Below are positions 16,756 through 24,612 of a DNA stretch of 34,890 nucleotides, piece by piece (positions within the stretch are counted from its first letter, which is position 1; each line of letters begins with the position of its first letter). Origin of the DNA: an uncultured Clostridia bacterium (lineage in GTDB: Bacteria; Bacillota; Clostridia; Oscillospirales; Acutalibacteraceae); contig CALGRR010000036.1 in NCBI GenBank assembly GCA_937880805.1, forward strand, positions 1 through 34,890, written 5' to 3'. Both the position numbers and the translations under genes were made by a program. The notes under the pieces were generated by a model. The model saw only the letters and a program-made list of their open reading frames with translations. It did not search any database and was not told where the DNA came from.

Positions 16756-17913
16756 ATGATTAAAAGAATTCTCGCATTGATTCTTTCACTTGTTCTCATT
16801 TGCTCATTTGCAGCCTGCAACAAAGAAAAGAAGCCTTCGGAAGAAATTGTTCTTCCCGAAAAGAAGGTTGCAATTCTTGTTGCACCCGAAGCACAGTATC
16901 CCGAGGATTACAGAGCCGCAGCCGCACTTGCAGCCGAATACCCCGAAAAGGTTATTGTTAAAGAATATCCCGACAGCAGAATTTTAAAGCCCGGTAATCC
17001 CGCAATAATGACACTTTCCGAAGAGCTTGCAGGTGACAGCGAAATCGGTGCAATCATTTATGCAAGAGCAACTCAGTTTACAACCGATGCAATCCACCTG
17101 GCAAAAAAGGCTAACCCCGATATTGTTACCGTTTGCATTGAGCCCGAAGAGAATGCCGAAACACTTTCGGAAACAGCAAATCTTATTCTTTGTGCCGATT
17201 CAGAAAGCTATGCCAAGGCAATAGTTGCTCAGGCAAAGGCACAGGGTGCAGAATATTTTGTTCTGTTCTCATTTGAACGCCATATGAATAAGAATCCCCT
17301 GATTTCCGCACAGCACATCGCAATGGAAAAAGCCTGCAAGGAGCAGGGAATAAGCTTTGTTTATGACAACGCACTTGACCCCACCTTCTCGGGCGGCTTC
17401 AATCAGGCTTCGCTCTATATCAAAGAAGCTGTTGCAAGACTCAATCTCAACAAGAGAATCGGCGGCGAAAATGTTGCTCTTTATTCAACCGACAGTGCCG
17501 TTCAGAAAACACTTATTGAGGTTGCAAACAGCAAGGGCTATATCTATGTTTCACCCTCATTCCCCACCGCATATAACGGACTTGGCGAATATTATGAAAT
17601 AGCAATGCCCGAGGATAAAACAGATATAAATGCATATATTGAAAACGCAAAGGCTGCCGTAAAGGCAGACGGCGAGGGCAAGGCAAGATTTTCGGCTTAT
17701 AACTATCCCCTTGCAACAAATCTTCTTACCGGTGCACTTCATTGCACATTTGATATTCTCGCAGGAAAAACAACAGCAGAGAATATGGCTGAAAGAGTTG
17801 CAATGAGAGTTAACGATGCCGCAACAAGCGACAGCTTCGCTATCAAGGCCTACAGCGATAAATTCAGCAATGTTTTTGTTTGCTACAGCGAAGGCTATGT
17901 AACAGTAAAATAA
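16756..17913 (+). CDS. DUF3798 lipoprotein (periplasmic-binding-protein-like)
   Basis: A 385-residue protein with a lipoprotein signal (MIKRILALI, lipobox SFAAC, Cys21). The mature part resembles the DUF3798 family, which has a type-1 periplasmic-binding-protein-like fold: KKVAILVAPEAQYPEDYRAA at the start of the first lobe, GAIIYARATQF, and a hinge and second lobe with GGENVALYSTDSAVQKTLIE. It should sit on the outer membrane face and bind a small molecule, but no ABC permease or ATPase gene is nearby, so a sensor or orphan role is possible. Start ATG at 16756 behind GAAAGAGGT. Last gene of the operon, with a strong terminator 11 bases after its stop. The role of DUF3798 proteins is unknown. 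Confidence 0.8.
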   Translation: MIKRILALILSLVLICSFAACNKEKKPSEEIVLPEKKVAILVAPEAQYPEDYRAAAALAAEYPEKVIVKEYPDSRILKPGNPAIMTLSEELAGDSEIGAIIYARATQFTTDAIHLAKKANPDIVTVCIEPEENAETLSETANLILCADSESYAKAIVAQAKAQGAEYFVLFSFERHMNKNPLISAQHIAMEKACKEQGISFVYDNALDPTFSGGFNQASLYIKEAVARLNLNKRIGGENVALYSTDSAVQKTLIEVANSKGYIYVSPSFPTAYNGLGEYYEIAMPEDKTDINAYIENAKAAVKADGEGKARFSAYNYPLATNLLTGALHCTFDILAGKTTAENMAERVAMRVNDAATSDSFAIKAYSDKFSNVFVCYSEGYVTVK

Positions 17914-17924
17914 ACAAAAAAATT

Positions 17925-17952
17925 ACGGCTGTATCCGCCCGGATACAGCCGT
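17925..17952. terminator. Strong bidirectional terminator
   Basis: A perfect 12-bp stem (ACGGCTGTATCC / GGATACAGCCGT) with a 4-base loop, flanked by an A-run (17914-17922) and a T-run (17952-17958). It ends both the MraY-type operon (+) and the opposing XRE-cupin-acyl-CoA synthetase gene (-), whose stop is at 17957. Confidence 0.93.
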
Positions 17953-17956
17953 TTTT

Positions 17957-20272
17957 TTATTTACCTGCTCTTAAATCAACTCTTCTGATTTTGCCGCTTA
18001 TGGTTTTGGGAAGCTCATCTCTGAATTCAACAATTCTGGGATACTTATAAGGTGCTGTGTGCTCCTTAACATAATTCTGAATTTCCTTTTTGAGCTCATC
18101 GCTCTTTTCTGTTCCCTTTGTAAGAACAATATCAGCCTTAACAACCTGACCTCTTATTTCATCAGGTGCTGCTGATACCGCACATTCAAGAACATAGGGA
18201 AGCTCCATAATAACGCTTTCAATTTCAAAGGGTCCTATACGGTAGCCGGAAGACTTGATAAGATCATCAACTCTGCCCACATACCAGAAGAAGCCGTCTT
18301 CATCACGCCATGCGGTGTCGCCCGTGTGATAAATATCATCATACCAGGCATCCTTTGTTTTTTCTTCATCTTTATAATACTCAATAAACAGACCGCAGGG
18401 TGAGCCCTTATCTGTTCTTACAACGATTTCGCCAACCTCACCGACCTTGGCAATATTGCCCTCGGAGGTGATAAGGTCAACATCAAAAAGAGGACTGGGC
18501 TTGCCCATTGAGCCAACCTTGATTGATGAACCGACAAAGTTGCCGATTGCAAGGGTTGTTTCGGTCTGACCGAAGCCTTCCATAAGACGGATACCCGTTG
18601 CCTTCATAAACTGCTGGAAAACCTCGGGGTTGAGTGCCTCACCCGCAGTTGTTGCATACTTTATGGATGAAAGGTCATATTTTGAAAGGTCTTCTTTAAT
18701 GAAGAAGCGATACATCGTGGGAGGTGCACAGAAGGTTGTTATCTTGTACTTTGCGATAAGCTTAAGAATATCATCGGCATTGAAACGGTCAAAGTCATAT
18801 GTGAAAACGCCTGCTTCGCAGAGCCACTGACCGTAAAGCTTGCCCCAGAGTGCCTTGCCCCAGCCGGTATCGGAAATGGTGAAATGAAGTCCGTTGGGGT
18901 CAACATTATGCCAATACTTTGCAGTAATAAAATGTCCGAGAGGGTATCTGTGGCTGTGCATTGCGATTTTGGGATAACCTGTTGTGCCCGAAGTGAAGAA
19001 CATAAGCATAGGATCATAACCGAAAGCTCCTTCTTCTGCAGAGGGTCTTTCAAAAACATCGCTGTGCTTTATATATCCTTCATCAAAGGTGAGCCAGCCT
19101 TCACGCTTTCCGTGGGCAATAATCTTTGTTTTGAGAACATCGCACTTTTCTGCTGCAAGCTCTACCTGATGGGCAACATCGCCGTCTGCGGTGCAGACAA
19201 TGGCACTTATCTGGCCTGCATTGAAGCGGTATTCAAAATCGTGCTCAACAAGCTGATTTGTTGCGGGAACAACAATCGCACCGATTTTATGAAGAGCAAG
19301 AATTGAGAACCAGAACTGATAGTGACGCTTGAGAACAAGCATTACTCTGTCGCCCTTTTTGATTCCGAGTGAACGGAAATAGTTAGCAACCTTATTTGAA
19401 TTAAGGCTCATATCCTTAAAAGTGAAGGCTCTTTCCGTGCCGTCATTTTCAATATGAAGCATTGCAACCTTATCGGGCGATTTCTTTGCAAGCTCATCAA
19501 CAACATCAAATGCAAAATTGAATTTATCATCGTTTTTGAAGTTAATTCCGTTAAGAACGCCGTTTTCATCAAGAGTTGTTTCAATAAATCTTGCCGCAAT
19601 CGGGTCCTTGATATTTGCAAGGTCAACATTCGTTGTGCTTGCTGTCTGGATTTCTTCAACGCATTCGCTCATTTCGGTTGAACCGTCGGGCGAAATAACA
19701 ATCGCATAAAATTCACATTCCTTGCCGCCGATTGCAATTTCGTTATGAGGAACGGAGGAATCAAAATATATGCAGTCACCCTCATTAAGAACCTCGGTCT
19801 GGTCACCGATAATCATTTTAAGGGTTCCTCTTGTTACGATATTGATTTCCTGACCCTCGTGGCTTACGCAGTGATAAGGAGGATTTATTGCCTCTTCAGA
19901 ATAAGGAATAATCACTCTGAACGGCTCTGCAATCTTATTCTTGAAGAAGGGAGCAAGTCTGTTATAAACAAAGCCCTCTCTTCTTGTTATAGGCATTCCC
20001 TCGCCTTTTCTTGTAACGGTGTATTCGGTTAAGCTGGGGCTGCTGCCTTCCATAATATCTGTTATTTCAACGCCGCATACCTGAGCAATATTATAGATGA
20101 ATGTGAAGCTGAAATCTCTGCTGCCCGATTCATAATAGCAATATTCTTCTTCGCTGATACCGATTTTCTTTGCCATTTCAGCCTGAGTCAGACCCATATC
20201 AAGTCGAAGTGCAATAATTCGGCGTGCAACCTCCATAATTTTGTTTTCTACGGAACCCTGACCAAAAGTTAT
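17957..20272 (-). CDS. Fusion of XRE-cupin regulator and medium-chain/aryl acyl-CoA synthetase
   Basis: One uninterrupted 771-residue frame holds three parts. Residues ~14-75 are an XRE helix-turn-helix (LTQAEMAKKIGISEEEYCYYE). Residues ~115-195 are a cupin barrel with candidate metal or ligand residues in HCVSHEGQEINIVTRG and SSVPHNE. Residues ~250-771 are an adenylate-forming ligase with A3 FFTSGTTGYPK, A5 GFGQTETTLA, A7 YHTGDTAWRDEDGFFWYVGR and the catalytic lysine in PKTISGKIRR. The ligase resembles medium-chain/aryl-acid CoA synthetases, making acyl-CoA from a free acid, ATP and CoA in the cytoplasm. XRE-cupin proteins are normally separate regulators that sense small ligands. Start ATG 20272 (AAGGAG seven bases away) is preferred over ATGs at 20278 and 20320. 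The gene is alone, behind a T-box leader. The acid substrate and whether the HTH binds DNA are unknown. Confidence 0.9.
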   Translation of the reverse strand: MTFGQGSVENKIMEVARRIIALRLDMGLTQAEMAKKIGISEEEYCYYESGSRDFSFTFIYNIAQVCGVEITDIMEGSSPSLTEYTVTRKGEGMPITRREGFVYNRLAPFFKNKIAEPFRVIIPYSEEAINPPYHCVSHEGQEINIVTRGTLKMIIGDQTEVLNEGDCIYFDSSVPHNEIAIGGKECEFYAIVISPDGSTEMSECVEEIQTASTTNVDLANIKDPIAARFIETTLDENGVLNGINFKNDDKFNFAFDVVDELAKKSPDKVAMLHIENDGTERAFTFKDMSLNSNKVANYFRSLGIKKGDRVMLVLKRHYQFWFSILALHKIGAIVVPATNQLVEHDFEYRFNAGQISAIVCTADGDVAHQVELAAEKCDVLKTKIIAHGKREGWLTFDEGYIKHSDVFERPSAEEGAFGYDPMLMFFTSGTTGYPKIAMHSHRYPLGHFITAKYWHNVDPNGLHFTISDTGWGKALWGKLYGQWLCEAGVFTYDFDRFNADDILKLIAKYKITTFCAPPTMYRFFIKEDLSKYDLSSIKYATTAGEALNPEVFQQFMKATGIRLMEGFGQTETTLAIGNFVGSSIKVGSMGKPSPLFDVDLITSEGNIAKVGEVGEIVVRTDKGSPCGLFIEYYKDEEKTKDAWYDDIYHTGDTAWRDEDGFFWYVGRVDDLIKSSGYRIGPFEIESVIMELPYVLECAVSAAPDEIRGQVVKADIVLTKGTEKSDELKKEIQNYVKEHTAPYKYPRIVEFRDELPKTISGKIRRVDLRAGK

Positions 20273-20305
20273 CATATTCATTCTCCTTTCTTCTGCTTCG
20301 GTAAC

Positions 20306-20575
20306 AAAAAAACGCCCCAAAGCAACATTGCTTTGAGACGAGTAAAATCAAACCCGCGGTACCACTCAAATTGCGTTTAAAACGCCACTCACCAGGCTCT
20401 ATCAAGCCCTATGCATTAACGCTGCATCAACGGAAGCCGTCTACTTGCATAAAATGCTTTGGGGACTTCGGCTCGGAAGGGATAGCTTTGAAACACTCCG
20501 CTGACGGCTCGCACCATACGCCGCCTCTCTGAAAGCATTGCGAATCAGCCTTCTTCGTCATAGCTTTTTTCTTGG
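20306..20575 (-). promoter_or_regulatory. T-box riboswitch leader, probable tRNA-Phe (UUC) specifier
   Basis: The leader shows the T-box parts in order on the minus strand. The K-turn-bearing base of stem I has GAC and GGCT pairing with AGCC and GTC around purine-rich loops. AGAGAG is followed by the distal hairpin GGCGGC/GCCGTC with loop GTATGGTGCGA. The specifier segment TGTTTCAAAGC has TTC at 20492-20490 followed by A, as T-boxes require. The T-box element GAGTGGTACCGCGGG is at 20367-20353, and then an 11-bp terminator (20340-20330 with 20323-20313) with seven T. Uncharged tRNA matching the specifier would stabilise the antiterminator and allow transcription of the acyl-CoA synthetase gene. 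The T-box call is firm; the Phe reading rests on alignment by eye, with neighbouring triplets as alternatives. Confidence 0.9.
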
Positions 20576-20580
20576 TTTAT

Positions 20581-20609
20581 AGAATAACACCTGATTTTTA
20601 ATTTGTCAA
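20581..20609 (-). promoter_or_regulatory. Promoter of the T-box leader
   Basis: Minus strand TTGACA (20609-20604), exactly 17 bases, TATTCT (20586-20581). A consensus -35 and a moderate -10 put the transcript start just before the T-box stem I. Confidence 0.8.
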
Positions 20610-20663
20610 TAGTTTATTTCTTAAAAATTTTAAAAATGAAATAGATCTGAAAAAGGGCAAAAA

Positions 20664-20758
20664 AATGAACAATGAATAATATTGCGTACAGACAGAATTT
20701 CAACAATTGTTCTCTTACATTTATGTATCTATATCACAATAATTATTCATTATTCATT
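20664..20758. repeat. 95-bp element bounded by imperfect ~21-bp inverted repeats
   Basis: The left arm, 20664-20684 (begins AATGAACAATGAATAAT), matches the reverse complement of the right arm, 20737-20758, with one substitution and one indel. Between them is a perfect 10-bp palindrome AACAATTGTT (20702-20711). There is no coding frame. It may be a small dispersed repeat (MITE-like) or only an AT-rich hairpin. Confidence 0.55.
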
Positions 20759-20793
20759 TATTAACGCCCCTGATCGCGCAAGCAAGAGCGTTC

Positions 20794-20880
20794 TGGTGCC
20801 GGTGACCGGACTTGAACCGGTACGGTGTTGCCACCGAGGGATTTTAAGTCCCTTGCGTCTGCCGATTTCGCCACACCGGC
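20794..20880 (-). tRNA. tRNA-Leu (anticodon UAA)
   Basis: An 87-base tRNA with the long variable arm of tRNA-Leu. The acceptor stem GCCGGTG pairs with CACCGGC, and the CCA end is encoded (20796-20794). The anticodon stem-loop GGGA-CTTAAAA-TCCC gives UAA, and the T loop is GGTTCAAGTCC. It has an excellent promoter upstream. A weak 7-bp hairpin follows the CCA end, without a T-run. Confidence 0.95.
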
Positions 20881-20938
20881 AACTTCAGGTAACCGTTTCA
20901 AGACGCAATACGCCCTTTGAAACATTACCAGCGACATA

Positions 20939-20967
20939 ATTATAATAAATTTTTGCCGTTTTGTCAA
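20939..20967 (-). promoter_or_regulatory. Consensus promoter of tRNA-Leu
   Basis: Minus strand TTGACA (20967-20962), 17 bases, TATAAT (20944-20939): a perfect sigma-A consensus, ~60 bases upstream of the mature tRNA 5' end, as expected for a strong stable-RNA gene. Confidence 0.85.
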
Positions 20968-21000
20968 CAGAAAAACAAAGATTTTAATCATAAAAAACTA

Positions 21001-21029
21001 TTGCCATTCAGGCAATAAATCAGTATAAT
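21001..21029 (+). promoter_or_regulatory. Promoter of the mscS-CDF-xylBA operon, with dyad at the -35
   Basis: TTGCCA (21001-21006), 17 bases, TATAAT (21024-21029). The -35 lies in the inverted repeat TTGCC-attca-GGCAA (21001-21015), which could bind a repressor. AAGGAG at 21047-21052 follows. Confidence 0.65.
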
Positions 21030-21064
21030 GTAATAAGTATTTTTATAAGGAGAAATGTTTTTAT

Positions 21065-21907
21065 ATGAAAGCTTTACCATTAGACCTTGCTTCTCTTATC
21101 AAGGAGCGTGATTTTGACGGAATAGTTGCTCTTATCATTTCCAAGGCACCTGTTATTCTTGCCGCTGTTGCAATAATCGTTATCGGATTTGTAATAAGCA
21201 ATTTTATCGGCAAGCTTGTTGTTAAAGGCTTAAGAGCAAAGGGCGTTGATGCATCCATTCATTCCTTTATCCGCACGGTTGTTACGCTTATTTTAAAATT
21301 TGTTTTTATTCTTTCCGCCCTTTCAACACTTAACATTGATGTTAATTCTTTTATTACCGCACTCGGTGCAGCAGGTGTTACGGCAGGTATCGGTCTGCAG
21401 TCAAGCATCAGCCAGCTTGCAAGCGGTGTTCAGATTCTTGTTAATCACCCGTTCAAGGCGGGCGATTATGTTGACCTCGGCTCGGTATGCGGCACGGTTC
21501 AGGAAATAAAAATGATGTATACGGTTTTTGTTACTATCGATAACAAGCGTGTAATTGTTCCCAACTCAACAATCACAACCTCAAACATCATCAACTATAA
21601 CGCAGAAAACAGAAGAAGAATTGACCTTTCCTTTGCAGTATCATACGATACCGATATAAACAAGGCGAGAGAAGCAATTCTTGATGTTGTTAAAAGCAAC
21701 AATCTTATTTATACAGAGCCTGCACCCGTTGTTGCCGTTAAGGAGCACGGTGCAAGTGCAATAGTTTTCACCTGCCTTATCTGGTGTTCAACAAACGATT
21801 ATTGGGATGTTTTTTATTATATGCAGGAAGGCGTTAAGCTTTCATTTGATAAGAACGGAATAGAAATACCGTTCAATCAGCTTGATGTTCACGTTGTTAA
21901 GGAGTGA
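21065..21907 (+). CDS. mscS: Small-conductance mechanosensitive channel, MscS family
   Basis: A 280-residue inner-membrane channel that opens under membrane tension to release osmolytes. Three N-terminal hydrophobic helices (about 25-50, 65-85 and 90-120) end in the pore helix rich in alanine and glycine (TALGAAGVTAGIGLQSSISQ). After it comes the typical beta domain with NHPFKAGDYVDLG, GTVQEIKMMYT and VIVPNSTI, and an alpha/beta C-terminal domain. Length is standard for the minimal MscS. The ATG is 12 bases from AAGGAG, slightly far; an earlier ATG at 21055 is in another frame. First gene of a packed four-gene operon; its stop overlaps the ribosome site of the next gene. Confidence 0.93.
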   Translation: MKALPLDLASLIKERDFDGIVALIISKAPVILAAVAIIVIGFVISNFIGKLVVKGLRAKGVDASIHSFIRTVVTLILKFVFILSALSTLNIDVNSFITALGAAGVTAGIGLQSSISQLASGVQILVNHPFKAGDYVDLGSVCGTVQEIKMMYTVFVTIDNKRVIVPNSTITTSNIINYNAENRRRIDLSFAVSYDTDINKAREAILDVVKSNNLIYTEPAPVVAVKEHGASAIVFTCLIWCSTNDYWDVFYYMQEGVKLSFDKNGIEIPFNQLDVHVVKE

Positions 21908-21912
21908 TTTTT

Positions 21913-23118
21913 TTGACAGATTTCCTTATTAAGCTTGCGAGCGAGGATTATAAAAAAGCAAAGAAATCAAAAGAAGCTGCTTCAATCGCAATTATATTAA
22001 GCGAAAAAGACCGTCTTCGCCTCGGCGTTATGAGCGGCGTTGTAGGAATTGTTCTTAACATAATCCTTTCTGTTTTTAAGGTTATATTCGGCACGATAAC
22101 AAAAAGCATTTCAATCGTTGCCGACGGTGTCAATAACATATTTGATGCAGTTTCTTCAATCATCATCTTGGTCGGATTCAAAATTTCAGGCAAGCCCGCA
22201 GATGACGAGCATCCCTTCGGGCACGGCAGAGTTGAATATATTTCCGCACTTACTCTTGCATTTTTTATTCTGCTTATGGGCTTTGAGCTTATCAAAAGCT
22301 CCGTTGATAAATTCACAAATCCTGAAGCGGTTATTTTCAGCATACCCGCAGTTGTAGTTCTTGTTTTTTCAATTATCGGTAAAATATGGCTCGCCTTCTT
22401 CAACAAAAAAATCGGAAAGCTTATGAGCTCGGTTACCGTTGATGCGGTTGTTACCGACAGCATCGGCGATATTGCCGCAACAACCTGCTCGCTGATTGCA
22501 CTCATTGCTTCAAAATACACGGATTTACCCATTGATGCGGTTATGGGCATTATAGTTGCTCTTGTTGTTATTTATGCAGGCATAGGAATAATCCGTGATA
22601 CTATGGGTCCCCTGCTTGGCGAACCGCCCGCAAAAGAAATTGTTGAAAAGCTTGAAAAAACAGTTCTTTCATATGACGGCGTTGTGGGTATCCACGATCT
22701 TGTTCTCCATTCCTACGGACACTCAAGAATAATCGGTTCGGTTCACGCAGAAGTGCCTGCCGATAAAGATATTCTTGCAAGCCACGATTTGATTGACACT
22801 ATTGAAAGAGATATTCGTCAGAAGCTCGGCATTGAAATATCAATTCACCTTGACCCCGTTCTTATCAATGACGAAAGAACCAACAAATATAAGGCGATTG
22901 TTACCGATATTATCGCTGACATATCGCCCGATATAACAATGCACGATTTCAGAGTTGTTGACGGACCTACTCACACAAACCTTATTTTTGATTTGGTTTT
23001 ACCGAGAAAATCAAATATGACCGAACAGGAGCTCAAAGAAAAGGTTGACTCTATGGTTAAAGAAAAGGACAGCCGCTGCTTCACCGTTATTGATGTTGAC
23101 AGAAGCTTTACGGCTTAA
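21913..23118 (+). CDS. Cation diffusion facilitator family transporter
   Basis: A 401-residue proton-coupled efflux transporter for divalent metals (Zn, Mn, Fe or Co). Six membrane helices span about residues 35-225. The transport-site signatures are IVADGVNNIFDAVSSI and VVTDSIGDIAATTC, each with Asp residues spaced four apart, and HPFGHGRVEYISAL lies between. The cytosolic C-terminal ferredoxin-like domain follows from ~230 to the end, somewhat longer than in FieF. The Asp/Asn pattern resembles Mn/Fe-type members, but metal choice is not certain. The start is TTG at 21913, eight bases after AAGGAG; the in-frame GTG at 21904 falls inside the ribosome site. xylB follows 11 bases later. Confidence 0.9.
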   Translation: MTDFLIKLASEDYKKAKKSKEAASIAIILSEKDRLRLGVMSGVVGIVLNIILSVFKVIFGTITKSISIVADGVNNIFDAVSSIIILVGFKISGKPADDEHPFGHGRVEYISALTLAFFILLMGFELIKSSVDKFTNPEAVIFSIPAVVVLVFSIIGKIWLAFFNKKIGKLMSSVTVDAVVTDSIGDIAATTCSLIALIASKYTDLPIDAVMGIIVALVVIYAGIGIIRDTMGPLLGEPPAKEIVEKLEKTVLSYDGVVGIHDLVLHSYGHSRIIGSVHAEVPADKDILASHDLIDTIERDIRQKLGIEISIHLDPVLINDERTNKYKAIVTDIIADISPDITMHDFRVVDGPTHTNLIFDLVLPRKSNMTEQELKEKVDSMVKEKDSRCFTVIDVDRSFTA

Positions 23119-23129
23119 AGGAGAGAATT

Positions 23130-24611
23130 ATGTATATAGGAATTGACCTGGGAACATCGGCGGTTAAGCTGCTGCTTGTTGATGCAGACGGCAGAATACT
23201 TAACGAGGTTTCAAAGGAATATCCCGTTTTTTATCTGCATTCGGGCTGGTCTGAACAAAACCCCGAGGACTGGAAAAATGCAGTTTTTGAAGGAATAAAG
23301 GAATTAACCGAAAAAGTTGATAAATCAAAAATAAAAGGTATCGGCTGCGGCGGTCAGATGCACGGTCTTGTTGTGCTTGATGAAAACGACAATGTTATCC
23401 GCCCTGCCATTCTCTGGAACGACGGAAGAACATATAAAGAGGTTGAATATCTTAACGGAGTTATCGGCAAAGATGTTCTTTCGGAAAACACGGCAAACAT
23501 TGCTTTTGCAGGCTTTACCGCCCCAAAAATCCTTTGGATGAAAGCGAATGAGCCAGAGCTTTTTGAGAAAATTGAAAAAATAATGCTGCCTAAAGATTAC
23601 ATAAATTATATTCTTACAGGCGTTCACGCAACTGATTATTCCGATGCATCGGGTATGCTTTTGCTTGATGTAAAGAACAAAAAATGGTCAGATAAGATGC
23701 TTGAAATATGCGGAGTAGCCGAAGATAAAATGCCGAAGCTTTTTGAAAGCAGCGAGGTTATCGGCACTCTTAAAGAGGATATTGCAAAGCTTCTCGGTCT
23801 TGATGCTTCGGTTAAGGTTGTTGCGGGTGCGGGAGATAATGCCGCTGCCGCAATCGGCACGGGAACGGTCGGAAACGGCAAATGCAATATCTCGCTCGGC
23901 ACCTCGGGAACAATTTTTATTTCGAGCAATGAATTCGGAGTTGACCCTAACAACGCTCTTCATTCATTTGCTCACGCCGGCGGGAAATACCATCTTATGG
24001 GCTGTATGCTTTCCGCCGCATCGTGCAACAAATGGTTTATGGATGATATTCTGCGTGATAATAATTATTCCTCAATTCAGGCAGAAATAACCGATGATAA
24101 GCTCGGCAGAAATCAGGTTTTCTTTCTCCCCTATCTTATGGGCGAAAGAAGCCCTATAAATGATACAAATGCAAGAGGCACATTCACGGGAATGTCTATG
24201 GATACTTCAAGGGCGGATATGCTTCAAGCGGTGCTTGAGGGCGTTGCCTTCGCAATCCGCGACAGCTTTGAGGTTGCAAAATCGCTCGGACTTAATATTG
24301 AACGAAGCAACATCTGCGGCGGCGGTGCAAAAAGCACTCTCTGGAAAAAGATAATGGCAAATATTCTTGGAATTCCCCTTGACATTCTCAAAACAGAGCA
24401 AGGCCCGGGCTACGGAGGTGCCGTGCTGGCGGCGGTTGGCTGCGGTGAATATCAGAGTGTTTCGGAAGCCTGCGAAAAGCTTGTTGAGGTTGCGGATACC
24501 GTTTATCCCGATAAGGAGCTTTCTGATTTGTATGAAGCAAAATACCGTAAATTCAAAAAAATATACCCTGCACTTAAAGATGTGTTTTCAGATATAAGAA
24601 AGGATGACTGA
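23130..24611 (+). CDS. xylB: Xylulokinase
   Basis: A 493-residue FGGY-family kinase that phosphorylates D-xylulose to xylulose 5-phosphate for the pentose phosphate pathway. It begins with the ATPase fold MYIGIDLGTSAVKLLLVDAD and has the XylB-specific GQMHGLVVLD and RPAILWNDGRT. The catalytic Asp236 lies in VAGAGDNAAAAIG, and the FGGY C-terminal domain carries ICGGGAKSTLWKKIMA. Full length. ATG at 23130 behind AAAGGAGAG. Its stop (24609-24611) is one base before the xylA start, so the two are translationally coupled. The order xylB-xylA is reversed compared with many bacteria. Confidence 0.96.
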   Translation: MYIGIDLGTSAVKLLLVDADGRILNEVSKEYPVFYLHSGWSEQNPEDWKNAVFEGIKELTEKVDKSKIKGIGCGGQMHGLVVLDENDNVIRPAILWNDGRTYKEVEYLNGVIGKDVLSENTANIAFAGFTAPKILWMKANEPELFEKIEKIMLPKDYINYILTGVHATDYSDASGMLLLDVKNKKWSDKMLEICGVAEDKMPKLFESSEVIGTLKEDIAKLLGLDASVKVVAGAGDNAAAAIGTGTVGNGKCNISLGTSGTIFISSNEFGVDPNNALHSFAHAGGKYHLMGCMLSAASCNKWFMDDILRDNNYSSIQAEITDDKLGRNQVFFLPYLMGERSPINDTNARGTFTGMSMDTSRADMLQAVLEGVAFAIRDSFEVAKSLGLNIERSNICGGGAKSTLWKKIMANILGIPLDILKTEQGPGYGGAVLAAVGCGEYQSVSEACEKLVEVADTVYPDKELSDLYEAKYRKFKKIYPALKDVFSDIRKDD

Positions 24612-24612
24612 T

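Noticed and set aside
20760..20793. Terminator just after tRNA-Leu.
   Set aside because: A seven-pair stem AACGCTC/GGGCGTT with a 16-base loop is possible, but there is no T-run.
21948..22550. A 200-residue open frame opposite the cation diffusion facilitator gene.
   Set aside because: Antisense shadow of a conserved membrane protein, with Ser/Thr/Ile-rich composition and no supporting signals.
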